In this document: positions 11,250 to 23,100 of the stretch, piece by piece
Layout: every line of letters begins with the position of its first letter
Position numbering within the stretch: position 1 is the stretch's first letter
Assembly (NCBI GenBank): GCA_035771175.1
Contig: CM069613.1
Location: forward strand, 3,282,001 to 3,346,000
Length of the DNA: 64,000 nucleotides
DNA from: Paratinospora sagittata
Taxonomy: Eukaryota > Streptophyta > Magnoliopsida > Ranunculales > Menispermaceae
Direction of reading: 5' to 3'
Made by a program: the position numbers and the translations under genes
The notes under the pieces: generated by a model
What the model was told of the DNA's origin: nothing
Seen by the model: only the letters and a program-made list of their open reading frames with translations
Databases searched by the model: none

Positions 11250-11329
11250 TCTATTCTACAAACAGAGGTTCATTTTAAATGGAGTTATCCAACAAGTCCT
11301 TTATTAATGCATTACTTCTTTGTTATTCC

Positions 11330-11935
11330 GTGGTTGGTTGTCCCCACTTCATCCTGACATAGCCTACATGTAGCATCATCCATTATCTTTCTCTTCCTCA
11401 AGTTATCGTAAAGAAAACCTTCACTTTTGGTGGCAAACATGTTGTCCAAAGTTTTGACTAGAATTTTCTAGCTTCATCCCTTTAGAGCTTTTGCCATTAT
11501 TAATGCTATCTAGGGCCATGCGATATTCACTTTTGACTGAATATTGTCCATTTCTTAAATAGTGACAACAATAGTGCCAACGTTTCTCTATATTCGAACA
11601 GTACTCCAAGGTTATAAAGTTTGCAACTGGGCAATCAAATGTTGTGGTTTGGTGGTGAAATCAACCCAAAGGATGATGGCCTTGACAACCATGGGTTATT
11701 GTACATAAGAACTGCCAAACCATCACCAACCCTTCATCTTGTCCCTTCTTTAGAAGTTTACAGTCCCATAGAATATTACGCCATATCTGCAATGCCCCAT
11801 TCTTCTGGTTTGCATTCTAAAAGGTTGAATTTGAAAAACATTTCTACTTGAGTATTCGGGCCAAAAGAGAGCTTGGGTTACTTTGGATCCTCCGTCCTTG
11901 CTTTGCTAAGAGGTGTTTTTGTTTAACAAATTAAA
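11330..11935 (-). pseudogene. decayed LINE ORF2 fragment (connection region and zf-RVT)
   Basis: Read on the minus strand across shifting frames, this stretch resembles the LINE region after the reverse transcriptase: LLAKQG near 11930, then NGQYSVKSEYRMA near 11540, then a zf-RVT-like CRLCQDEVGTTNH near 11350. Several stops and frameshifts break it. It is unrelated in strand to the adjacent intact LINE and is probably an older insertion. The limits are approximate. Confidence 0.6.
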
Positions 11936-12984
11936 ATATTTTTGTTGTGCTTGGTTGGCCCGTAGGTGTGGTTAATGAAAACTATTATGTATTCCAAGTC
12001 TTCCTCTGAACTACTCCTTGACGTCCTCGCTAACATTTGGGTCGAAGAACAACGAATATTTTGTTGAAGTTTACTTTTGTTTTGAAGCATCCTCATATGT
12101 TTTTAGTGTCGATTGAACTGCATAACTTTAGAATTTGATTTGCATAAAGAATTATTAACAAATAACAAATAAAACAACTTGGGCTAGCTCGTGCACTTCC
12201 TATCTCAATCATATACCATGGTAAAATAAAAAAGAAAAGAGTTTCACATAACAAAAACTTTATAGCATTTTTTCAATGCCATAAATGATTTTTATTATTT
12301 TGTCATCTATTTCATAAATTATGAGAACCTAACAACAATCTTGGAAGATTTTATTTCAATTTAATATGATGCATTAACTGTATATTTCAGTGTTAAGGGT
12401 ATTTTTTTTGAAAAATATTTTCAACAAGGGTTAAGGGTAATTGGAACAGATGGTATTTGAATTACTTTGCCATGTCAACTTAGTATAATTTTGGTTCAAT
12501 TTTTGAGTTATTTTACCACTCCTCTTTTATCTTTTTCCTTTCAAAATCACTACCCTATTTGACACAAATTTAAATTTTTTTATTAAAATATATATTTGCT
12601 AGGTAGATATGATCAATATAATTTATAACCTATAGCTTTTTGATTTGCAGAGGCAATAAATTGCACAAAAAAAAAACAGAAAAAAAAGGAGAGTAGGGAA
12701 TGTGATCCATCGACATTGGAGTGCGATCTCCGGTTTGATTTGCAGAGACGACTCAAGCAGAGAGGATCTTTTTATCTTCTTTTTACGCACAGATAAAATC
12801 CTGAAAATCTCTCTTATTTCTCATGATTTTCAAGAAGAACTTTGTGCGATTCTTTCATTATTTCAACAATCATCAAAAAGAAGAAGAAGAAAACAAAACT
12901 AATTATAACGTAACTTGAGAAAAACCTAAAGACTGCAAATTTAACGTGGAGAGGCGGAGAAAGTGAAGAAGAAGATGACGGCTC
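11936..12984. other. AT-rich intergenic sequence, no gene recognised
   Basis: I see no supported coding region. A 66-codon plus-strand ORF at 12702-12902 has no recognisable motif. The stretch 12640-12960 would be the transcribed region of the minus-strand promoter-like block at 12985-13046, but no product was identified. Confidence 0.4.
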
Positions 12985-13046
12985 AAACCCTAATGCACCT
13001 TTAAACCCTAAAATGTATGGCTCTCAGCCTCACTCCCCTATTTATA
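12985..13046 (-). promoter_or_regulatory. orphan TATA box plus two telo-boxes
   Basis: On the minus strand a TATA box (TATAAATAGGGG, TATA at 13046-13039) is followed by two telo-box motifs (TTAGGGTTT) at 13012-13003 and 12993-12985. They lie about 27-60 bp downstream, around a likely start site. Telo-boxes near the start are typical of plant translation-machinery and snoRNA genes. No such gene could be recognised downstream, so this may be a leftover or diverged promoter. Confidence 0.4.
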
Positions 13047-14132
13047 GAGAAGGGGTAAAATAAAAATTTTAAAAATAAATAAAAAATTGTGCATAATGCA
13101 TACAGGTGTATTTGTTTTTTTTTTAAATAAAAATAAGTATTTGTTATTCTTTTTTACAACGATAGTTTTTTTTTTTTTGAGAAATACAACCATAGTTACA
13201 TCTTATTAAATTAAAATTAAAATATTTCATCTAAACCAAGTTTATTTTAAAAAATTAAATTGAATCTAGCTAGGTTGTATGAATATGTAAGATTTAATTT
13301 ATAAAGTTTATAAATCAATTACCTTTTGTTGTTCGCCTGATCAAAAAGGGATTCCTAGGTCTCGATAATTTCTCTTTTTATAATATGGCCCGTTTAAAAA
13401 AAAAATTTCAAAATATTTTTAAAATAAATACACTTCTAAAAATATTTGACAACACCTTATTCTAACACCACCTGCTTTTAACAACATTACGATAAAAAGA
13501 AAAAAATTGTGTTGTGCTTTTAAAAAAAGTGAGAAAGATCCCTTTTTTCAAAAACACTATTCTTAAAAAAAAAAATCTCAAATGAGGCCAATAATATGTT
13601 GACAAATCCCTCATCACTCTTTTAGAAGGAAATTAACAACGAAGAATACAGTCCAAACTGTGAAAATTCCAAAAAATATTTTTCTTTGTTTTCTAAAGAT
13701 AAATCTGTTTGGCATTTCATGAGTAACATTGAAAAACTGTTTTCAAATTCAACCAACCAAACATGTCCTTGATGTTCTACATCAAATATCTGAATTACGA
13801 ACCAAACAAGGCAAGAGAATCAAGCCAAGATGGATGGTTTCAAAATGTATGGATCAACGAAAGAGCCAAAAAGCAATCATCAAATCAATTTAAATAGACA
13901 TCTGCACCACATATATAGTACAACTTGATACAACCAAAATCTCATACGGACAAGAAAAGTTATGGTATGGAAAGGGAAATTCATTACATGCCTAAGACGA
14001 AGGTGTTGAATAAATCAGACTAACTTGAAGTGCACTATAATCTGCAATATCTGAATTGGGTTCACATGCCATACGATTTTCATTAGGAGCTCACAGCACA
14101 TTACTTTTATCGAACCCTGAAAACCAGGGCGG
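13047..14132. other. AT-rich intergenic sequence, nothing recognised
   Basis: The stretch is low-complexity and A/T-run-rich. The part near 14000-14132 is probably the 3' UTR of the minus-strand gene whose stop codon is at 14133-14135. Confidence 0.4.
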
Positions 14133-17100
14133 TCAATCGTAGCTTGCATTCAAGAACTTCAGCAACTCATTGCGGTTGGTTTCTGCCAACTTATCTTCTT
14201 TTGATTTCTCAAGCTTCAGTAAAATCTGGATTGTGGGACAGAAGCAATTTCTCACATTAGCCTCAATAAAATCAGATGATATTGTACATTAAAGAGCACA
14301 AACCTTTTTGCCAGATACAGCACTGCGACGGACACTGTCTTCTTTGTCACGTCTTAAGAACTGGATGGAAAAGGGAGAAAAGAAAATTGTCTAAGTGAAT
14401 TGTTGTCTGTAAGTTCAGACATGATTTCACAAATTATGTCACAATTACGAACCTTGGAAAGCTGCACAGGGCTGCAACTCTTCTCATTCTGCTCCTTCTA
14501 TATATGGCTCCCATAGCCAGGAAAAGCACAATCCAGAAATGAAGTAACAGCCAATCCAGTGTTCAGTTACCATGTTACAGACCGCAGCTCCAATATCAAA
14601 GAGCCAAATCACAAAAAGACAAGAAGTAACATAAGCACCTCAAGTCAACAACTGAACAAATTAAGTGATTAAGTCAATTCTTCCCCATAAAGATTCTTAC
14701 TTATGCATGACTACTTAATTGGGCGATTGAATAACTTGAATGGACAATGATTTTATTTTTATACATGAAGTCAATTTTTAAAGTGAACATCATAAAATAA
14801 CTCAAGTCAACTCAACAAAGCCATCTTTTCTCACTACATGGAACAGGCTACATAAATTGGCTTACTCAAACTCTGTTATATCAAGGGCAAAATAGTCAAT
14901 CATAACACAAGTAGTTTATACAATTTTTAAGTATTTCTATTCATGCTATTTTATGTCTTCCTCTTCCTCTATTGTATCAACTGTCTAAATGATGAATCTA
15001 ATAGTCTTCGTTATATGCGTTCAATACTATCTTAATAGGTTCTCTTTCATTTTATCCGTTTGGGGCTATTCTCACCATTCCTTGAATTTGTTAATTTTGA
15101 ATATTATCTCTTAAAGGTTTTGGTGCATGGAGTTGAGTGGAGTTTTTTACTAAATATATTATCCTTTTTTTTTTTTTGAGATCAGTGGGTATTGGGGACT
15201 TGCGTCCCCCCTAATCCCTTGATAGGTTCCCTTATTCAAGAAATCAAGAAAATGCAAGAATCTCCAATAGAGCTCGATCTTATTTCCACTCTCTTCACAA
15301 AAGAATACAAGAATTCTTGACAAAAAAAAAAAAACCAAAAGAATACAAGAATCAAGAATGTCTTCTCTCGACAGCCTCCTCCAATTTAAGCTATCACACT
15401 TGTCTTTACAATCACATACCCAAACGTACAAAACTGCCCCTACTATTCCAAAACAATTACAAAAGAATACAAGCTATTACACTACCACTGAGTACGAAAC
15501 TGCCATACTAATTGTCTGTTGTGGACACTTTAGCTTTCCCTCTTTTTGAATATACTTGATGCACTGGAGGCTTATCATCCCTCTGGAGCACGACTGAAAA
15601 CACTCAAGGATGTCGTTAGCCAACAGGTGGTGGGAGGTGACTCAAACTTGAGACTTCAGAATAGGTGCGCTTGAACCTAACCATTGAACCAACTCACCAT
15701 TGGTTACTATGTATATATTATCTTAACATTTGCATTTCTCATTACACTTAATTTTTAATCAACATTGTTTCTTTGTTGCTCAATATCCTATTCCTTAAAG
15801 CACGGTTGGCTTAATAATGGTCTTACAAATTTTCCTTTCATATTCAACTTTAATATGACTAATCGATCATGTAATGTCTCAAAAGCTATCCTGTGACGCC
15901 CCGAAAATTATTTCATCTAGCCCATAACCCAATTGCATTTTTGCCCAAACTCTATGTGTTGTCTTGATATGTTTGGTGTTTGTTTGATGATTGTTTAATG
16001 TTTGTATAGTTGATGCTCGATAATGTATATAAATATATGTATCATAAATTGTATATGAGTCATGTTAAATTAAAGTATAATGCATATGTTATGATTTATG
16101 CATGGGCTCATCAAACCATGAATTGATATGGGTTAGGATTGATTGAATAAAAGGATAAATGAAATTGAAAATTTGGTGTATTAAATGGATTTGACATTTA
16201 AAATACATGTGATTGGTATGGGTAGTATGAGACCAACACATGTGTAGGTTGGTGCATAAAAGTGGACAAGTGTCCAATGCCCACTTCTCTTCTTCAAGGA
16301 AGTGCTAGAATGAGTGAAGGGAATCAAGGAGAGAATCAAGGAGAGAATTAAGGAGAGAATCAAGGAGGAAATCAAGGAAGTGCTAGAAAGAGGTGAGTGG
16401 AGAGAAAGAAAAGAAGAGAAAGGAAAGAAGAAGAGAAGGAAGGAGAGAGTTGCAGGAGGAAGATCCCTGCGACGTTTCCATCAAAGAGGTGGATCTTTGG
16501 AATATACGGTCAGATTGAGCTCAAATTTTATCAGCACGTTCGTAGCTTATGGTTCTTCATTCTGGTCGGTGGAGATCTTGATCAGAGGTTTCGTCTAAGA
16601 GATCTAACCTCTCAAACAAAGCTCGTCGGAAAGTCTGGATTTCTCGCACCGTTTCGCTCAAACTTATAGATCTCCTAAATCTACCGTTAGATGGCTACCA
16701 AATTTGGGTATGTGGTTTAAAACTGATATGTCTACATTCGGAACGGTGGAGATCGTGATTAGAGGCTTTTTCTAAGAGATATAACCTCTCAAACGAAGCT
16801 GGTCGGAATTTCTGGGTTTCTCATGCCGTTTCGGTCAAACTTGTAGATCTCCTCATTCTACCGTTGGATAGATATAAAATTTGGGTATGTAGTTTATAAC
16901 AGATATTTCTGTATTCTGAACGGTGGAGATGTTTATACGTTTAGTATTTTGTGTGATATAGCCATCTGAGTTTGGGTATTTGCAGCAGGAAAGGAGAAAC
17001 TGTCTAATTAGATACTTGTTCATCAAAGATACATATCTTTTCGGTCCACCGTTGGATTGGGCTGATATTTGGACAGAAGGTTTGTTTCTTCACATAATTC

Positions 17101-20100
17101 AATATGTACGGTTGATTTTGAGATTACATATTTCTATTGGTAGATTAATACAGCTGAACAGAATATTAAATGAAGAATTGGTAAGGTGCTTGTATTAGAC
17201 CTAAATTTAGAATATGAACTTAGACATTTCCAAATAGCTTGCATGTCAACTATGTTGACCTAGTTGCCATTGTTGATGAACCTATGATGCAAAATCAGTG
17301 ATATAAATGGCTGAACATGGTGACATAGTGTAAATCGGCAATATGGCCTAAGTATGAAAATTTTCATATTTTAGGGCTTTTGATGCTTTTGGCCTAGAAT
17401 CATTGAATTGATGCAACTTGTGTTTAATTAAGCATGATTAGGGTTGATTATGCTACTGATTTGGTGGTTGTGACCATATCATATTAGGGTTGATTATGCT
17501 ACTGATTTGGTGGTTGTGACCATATCATGGGTTAGGCCTACTTGTGATCAAGTGACCCAATTTGGGCATGTTTATGCCCTAGGAATTGAAAATCAGTATC
17601 TTTTGATTAATAGAATGGTTTATTAATGAGAACTATGCATTAGAGGCCTAAGTCATGTGATTTGAGTTGAATGATGGGATTAGATGAGATTTAGGCCTAT
17701 TGTCTATATGTGGGATGATTTAGGGTTGATGTGTAATGTCTATGTGATTGAGCATAGAAATTGACGTATGGTAGGACATTGATGAATGTTTCAAGATCTT
17801 GATTGGGTTGGTTTGGAGGTCGTGTGTGGTTAAATACTCTCGCGAGGCTTGGTTGTGAGTAGACTTCATTTATGATTATATCTTTTATGTCATCATATCA
17901 CTTATATATATTGTATCTTGAAAGCATGAATGTGTTCTAATGTTTTGAATGATGCATTGATTTGAGAAAACCTTATGACTTTGGTTGGACCCATCTATCT
18001 GGCTAATAGGGGGACTTAACCTTGTCATAAGAGGGTTTTAGGAAAGGAAATGATTGGGATCAACGGCACGGTGAAATAGACGTGTACTAGTAACCCAAAT
18101 AAAAATGATTGGGATCAACGGCACGGTGAAATAGACGTGTACTAGTAACCCAAGGCATGTGGAATGTGGATCCAAATTGATAAACTTTTACTTGCATCGA
18201 ACTTATTATAAATGCTTGATATCTATATGTTATGAGCTTTTAATCATGCTACACATTGACATGCATACATGGTTTTTATTGATGAGTATTGATAGCATAT
18301 TTGAATTCTATTCACTGGGCATCGTTGGCTCACCCTCATTTTCCTCTTTCAGGTCCTTCTGTCCTGAATAAGGGCAAAGGAGTAGTCATATCTTGAGGGC
18401 CTTGCCTGCGAGAGAATCCAAGGCCTCGATGTGAGTTGAGAGTCATTTTGATTGAATTGTGTTTTAAATTATGAAGTACTATATTTTGGATTATGTAATT
18501 ATAACACTTACCACATTGTAGTATGGGTGAGTTGGGACTTGTTAGATAGGCTATGTGGGTATATGACGGTTTTATTTGTACCAACAATTTTGAACTTTAT
18601 GAGTATATCAATTTTAATGGACTGTAGGGATTATGATTATTATTTATGGTTCATTTTTTATGGATTATCTCTTGTCTTAGATGATTAATACGATGAGTAG
18701 TTTTGTTTAATACCTTTTGATATCATATCGTTGTTTGGGATAAGGCTTGTAGGGTCTCAACCACCACACGGGAGTTGAGGAGTGGTCTGAGATGCCTACG
18801 CCGGGCGTCCCGCCCCGGCATTCCGCCCGCCATTCCCTGCGGGGTTGGTGGTCCGGGGTGCGGGTCGCCACAGTTGGTATCAGAGCCTGATTTTACTAGG
18901 TTTGGTCTATGTATTGGACTTAGATGACTTTGACCTAGGAATTGGGTGAGAGATTTAGGTGATTAAAAAGCTTAAAGGAACTAACTTAAAAGCCTTACTA
19001 TCATATTTTCTGTGTGTATTATATGATATGGGTAGTTATGAGGCTTTGTTAATGTTTTAAATGTGTGATGGTTGTTCGTATGTCTACTTCTCAGTGCCAT
19101 GAGGAGGAGCGAGAGATTGGGACAGCCACGCACAGGGCCATCCTATGATGATCGGATGGGGAGGATGGAGGAGATCATCCAGGCACAGGGCCGCTTAATG
19201 GCAGCCCAGACTTCACAAATACAGGCGTGTGCAGTAGGTTGAGGCTATTGCTCGACAGTCACCTCAAACAATTCCTCAGGAAGCGGGCACTAGTGGGGCT
19301 GAGGCTAGTGGAGCTGCAGGGGCAGCAGGCCCTCAAATGGCTGTACCTCAGCCTATGCCTACACCTGCTCCTATTGTTGTGGAGAACCCCACTGATCGGC
19401 GGATCAGACTGCTAGAGAAGTTTATGAAGCTAAAGCCTAAGGAATTCACTGGTGGGGTTGACTTGAAGAAGGCCGAAGATTGGCTGAAGAATGTCGAGAA
19501 GATCAGTCGCTCCTTAGAGCTTGATGAGGAGTCTCAGGTCCTATGTGCTGCTCACACACTGGAGAGTGATGCAGAGGACTAGTGGCTTTCAGTGTTGGAT
19601 ACACAGGGGGCAGTGAAGAGCTGGGACACCTTCAAACGGTTGTTCTTACAGGCTTACGTTCCAGAGATTGAGAGACAGGCTAAACAACTCGAGTTTTTGA
19701 ATCTCGCACAGGGCACCATGTCAGTCAGGGAGTACGAGCTCAAATTTAGGCAGCTCGCAGTTTATGCCCCTGGGTTAGTTCAGACGCCGAGTGACAAGAT
19801 TATGAGGTTTTCTTTGAACTTAAGGCCTGCGATCCGACAGGCCTTGTCTGTGACGAAGATGACTGATTTTACCACAGTGGTCCAGAGGGCCAAACAGTAT
19901 GAGTTGGCTGAGCGAGTTGATGGTATGTCTACACGGGCAACTCCAGGTGAGCAGACTTCACAAGCCGAGTCTGGGGGACAGTTCCAGACTCCGTGGAAGA
20001 AGGGAAGGTGGAAAAAGAAGAGAAAGTTTTATGGAGGAGCACAGTCCGAGGGTGCTCAGAGTAAGGCATCCCAGGTTCAGACTGGTATAATGGCCTCACC

Positions 20101-23100
20101 AGTGGTTTCCTCTCCTGTCCCGATTCCTATTCAGGCACCGAGTGCACCGAGACCCCCATTCCCACAGACTGTTGGCCGAGGCAGAGGTAGAGGCCGAGGA
20201 AGTTATGTGACGACATCTCAGACTGGGTCATCTGTGCCCAGGGCTCCATTTTTACGTTATCAATGTGGGCAGGCTGGGCATAGGAAGTCCGAGTGTCCAA
20301 ATTTTCAGAGAGCTCAGGGATTTGTGCAGCAGTCCAGTGCCAGAGAAACAGTGAAGGCAGCTACTGAGCCAGACCCGACAGCATCCAGAACTTTGGTGGA
20401 AGGTACTCTTATTATTTGTGGTACTTCTATGCATGTATTATTTGATGCTGGGTCTACATTATCATTCATATCTGGACGTATGGTAGATAATTTGCATTTG
20501 ACTCCCATTAGGGCTAGTACGTGGTTAGTGGTGAGTACTGTAGCTAGGGAGAGGATCTACCCGAACATGATCTGTAGCCAGTGTGTGGTTCAGATTGGTG
20601 ATGTTGAGATGCCTATTGACTTTCGAGTCCTAGAGTTTTTAGAGTTTGATGCAATTCTAGGGATGGATTGGCTCGCGGCATATCATGCAGTTGTCGACTG
20701 TTTCGCAAAGAGAATCATTTTTCAAATCCCCAGACACCCAGTGTTTACACTACAGGGTAAAGCTTCAGACCAGACAGTCACAAGGGGTAGATTTGTGACT
20801 GATGGAGATAGGGAGATTTTGGCTGAGTTAGTGCCTGATGAGGAAGAGACTAGTGAGGTGATACTTGAGGATATTACCATTGTTAGGGACTTTCAAGATG
20901 TGTTCCCTGCGGATCTTTCAGGATTACCACCGAAGCGAGAGATCGATTTCATTATTGAACTAGTCCCTGACACGAAGCCTATCTCCATGGCACCATATAG
21001 AATGGCGCCAGCCGAGTTGAAAGAGTTGCAGAAACAGCTTGAGGAGTTATTGGCTAAAGGCTTTATTTGCCTGAGTGTGTCACCCTGGGGAGCTTCAGTT
21101 CTTTTTGTGAAAAAGAAAGATGGGAGCTTGCGGTTATGCATCGACTATCGCCAATTGAACAGGGTGACCATCAAGAACAAATATCCTCTCCCAAGGATTG
21201 ATGACTTGTTTGATCAGTTGAGGGGAGCGAAGTATTTTTCGAAGATTGATTTGCGCTCCGGGTATCATCAGCTGAGGATCAGGGAGGAAAATGTGCCTAA
21301 GACAGCATTCAGAACCCGTTATGGACATTATGAGTTCCTTGTGATGCCATTTGGTGTGACTAATGCACCGGCGATGTTCATGGACCTGATGCAGAGGGTC
21401 TTTAGGCAGTATCTGGATAAGTTTGTCATCGTCTTCATTGATGACATATTGGTGTATTCCAAGACTCAGGCTGAGCATGAAGAACACCTTAGAGTGACCT
21501 TGCAAACTCTGAGAGAGCATAGGCTATATGCAAAGCTGAGCAAGTGCGAGTTTTGGATCACCGAAGTGAAGTCCTTAGGTCATGTGGTGAGTTCTGAGGG
21601 GATTTCAGTTGATCCGTCTAAGGTTGAAGCCATTATCAGTTGGCCTAGGCCTACCACAGTGACCGAGATCAGAAGCTTTCTTGGTTAGCTGGTTACTATA
21701 GGAGATTCGTTCAGGGATTCTCCAAGATAGCTACACCTATGACTAGACTCACCCAGAAAGATGTGTCATTTGCATGGACCGAGGAGTGTGAGAATGCCTT
21801 TTTAGAGCTGAAGAAAATATTGACATCTATGCCAGGGTTGATTTTGCCGGAGCCTGATCAGGAGTTGGTTATCTATACTGATGCCTCTCGCATCGGCTTA
21901 GGTTGCGTGTTGATGCAGAAGGATAGGGTCATTGCTTATGCATCGAGGCAGTTGAAGGTGCATGAAAAGAACTACCCTGTTCATGACTTAGAATTGGCCG
22001 CAGTGGTTTTTGCTTTGAACATTTGGAGGCATTATCTCTATGGTGAGAGATTCACTCTGTATTCTGACCATAAGAGCCTCAAGTACTTGTTCTCTCAGAA
22101 GGAATTGAACATGAGGCAGAGAAGGTGGTTAGAGCTCCTCAAAGACTATGATTTTACATTGGAATACCACCCAGGTAAAGCCAATGTAGTGGCTGATGCG
22201 TTGAGCAGGAAGCGGGTAGAGACAGTTATGGTAGCAAGCCAGATGTCTCATGAGTGGAGACTACTTGAGGCGGCTACGGTTATGAGTGTATGTGCTACCC
22301 CTTCAGATCAGATTGTGATATGTGCTCAAATGAGAGCTCAGCCTACACAAGTCCAGGAGGTAATTGACCAACAGAGACTTGACGTTGATTATGGGATGTA
22401 CAAGTCTTGGGCTGAGAGCCGTGATTTTACTGATTGGCACTTGTCATCTGATGATGCATTGAGATTTAGGGGACGTTTATGGGTTCCCGCAGATCCACGA
22501 CTTAGACAGAGTGTTCTCCAAGAGGCTCACAGATCTCATTATGCTATTCACCCAGGCGGAACCAAGATGTATCATGATATGAAAAGAATGTATTGGTGGC
22601 CCGACATGAAAAGAGAGATAGCTCAGTTCATTCAGAGGTGTGAGATCTGTCAAAGAGTCAAAGCTGAGCATCAGAGGCCTGGAGGGCAGATGCAACCGCT
22701 TGCCATTCCTGAGTGGAAATGGGAGCACGTCACTATGGACTTTGTTGTGGGATTACCCAACACCCCGAGGAGACATAATGTTGTTTGGGTTATTATTGAT
22801 CGCTTAACCAAGTCCGCTCACTTTCTACCGGTGAACACTAGGGATTCTATGGACAAGCTGAGCAGACTCTATATGCGGGAGATAGTCAGATTACATGGAG
22901 TGCCAGTTTCGATTGTGTCAGATAGGGATCCGAGGTTTACATCGGTATTCTGGCAGGGGTTGCAGAGGCAGCTCGGCACTAGACTAGATCTCAGTACCGC
23001 TTTTCACCCTCAGACGGATGGCCAGTCTGAGAGGTTGATATCGATTTTAGAGGATATGCTTCGAGCTTGTGTCCTTGAGTCCAGTGGTAACTGGGAGGAG

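Larger units (their letters stand above)
15892..18872 (+). mobile_element. LTR 1 of the array (5' LTR)
   Basis: The LTR starts TGTGACGCC and ends GGTCGCCACA, 2,981 bp. The left edge abuts the TATCC duplication and the right edge abuts the PBS. It contains three kinds of internal direct repeat (177, 46 and 55 bp) and a GC-rich last ~90 bp. Small ORFs inside it repeat in every copy and look like chance frames, not genes. Confidence 0.92.

Noticed and set aside
16314..16669. Small ORFs in the LTR (also at 24253 and 32192), Lys/Glu/Arg-rich
   Set aside because: They arise from purine-rich low-complexity LTR sequence and are copied with each LTR; no start context or domain.
18159..18688. Small ORFs near the LTR ends
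   Set aside because: They overlap on both strands, are repeated with the LTR, and match no known domain.
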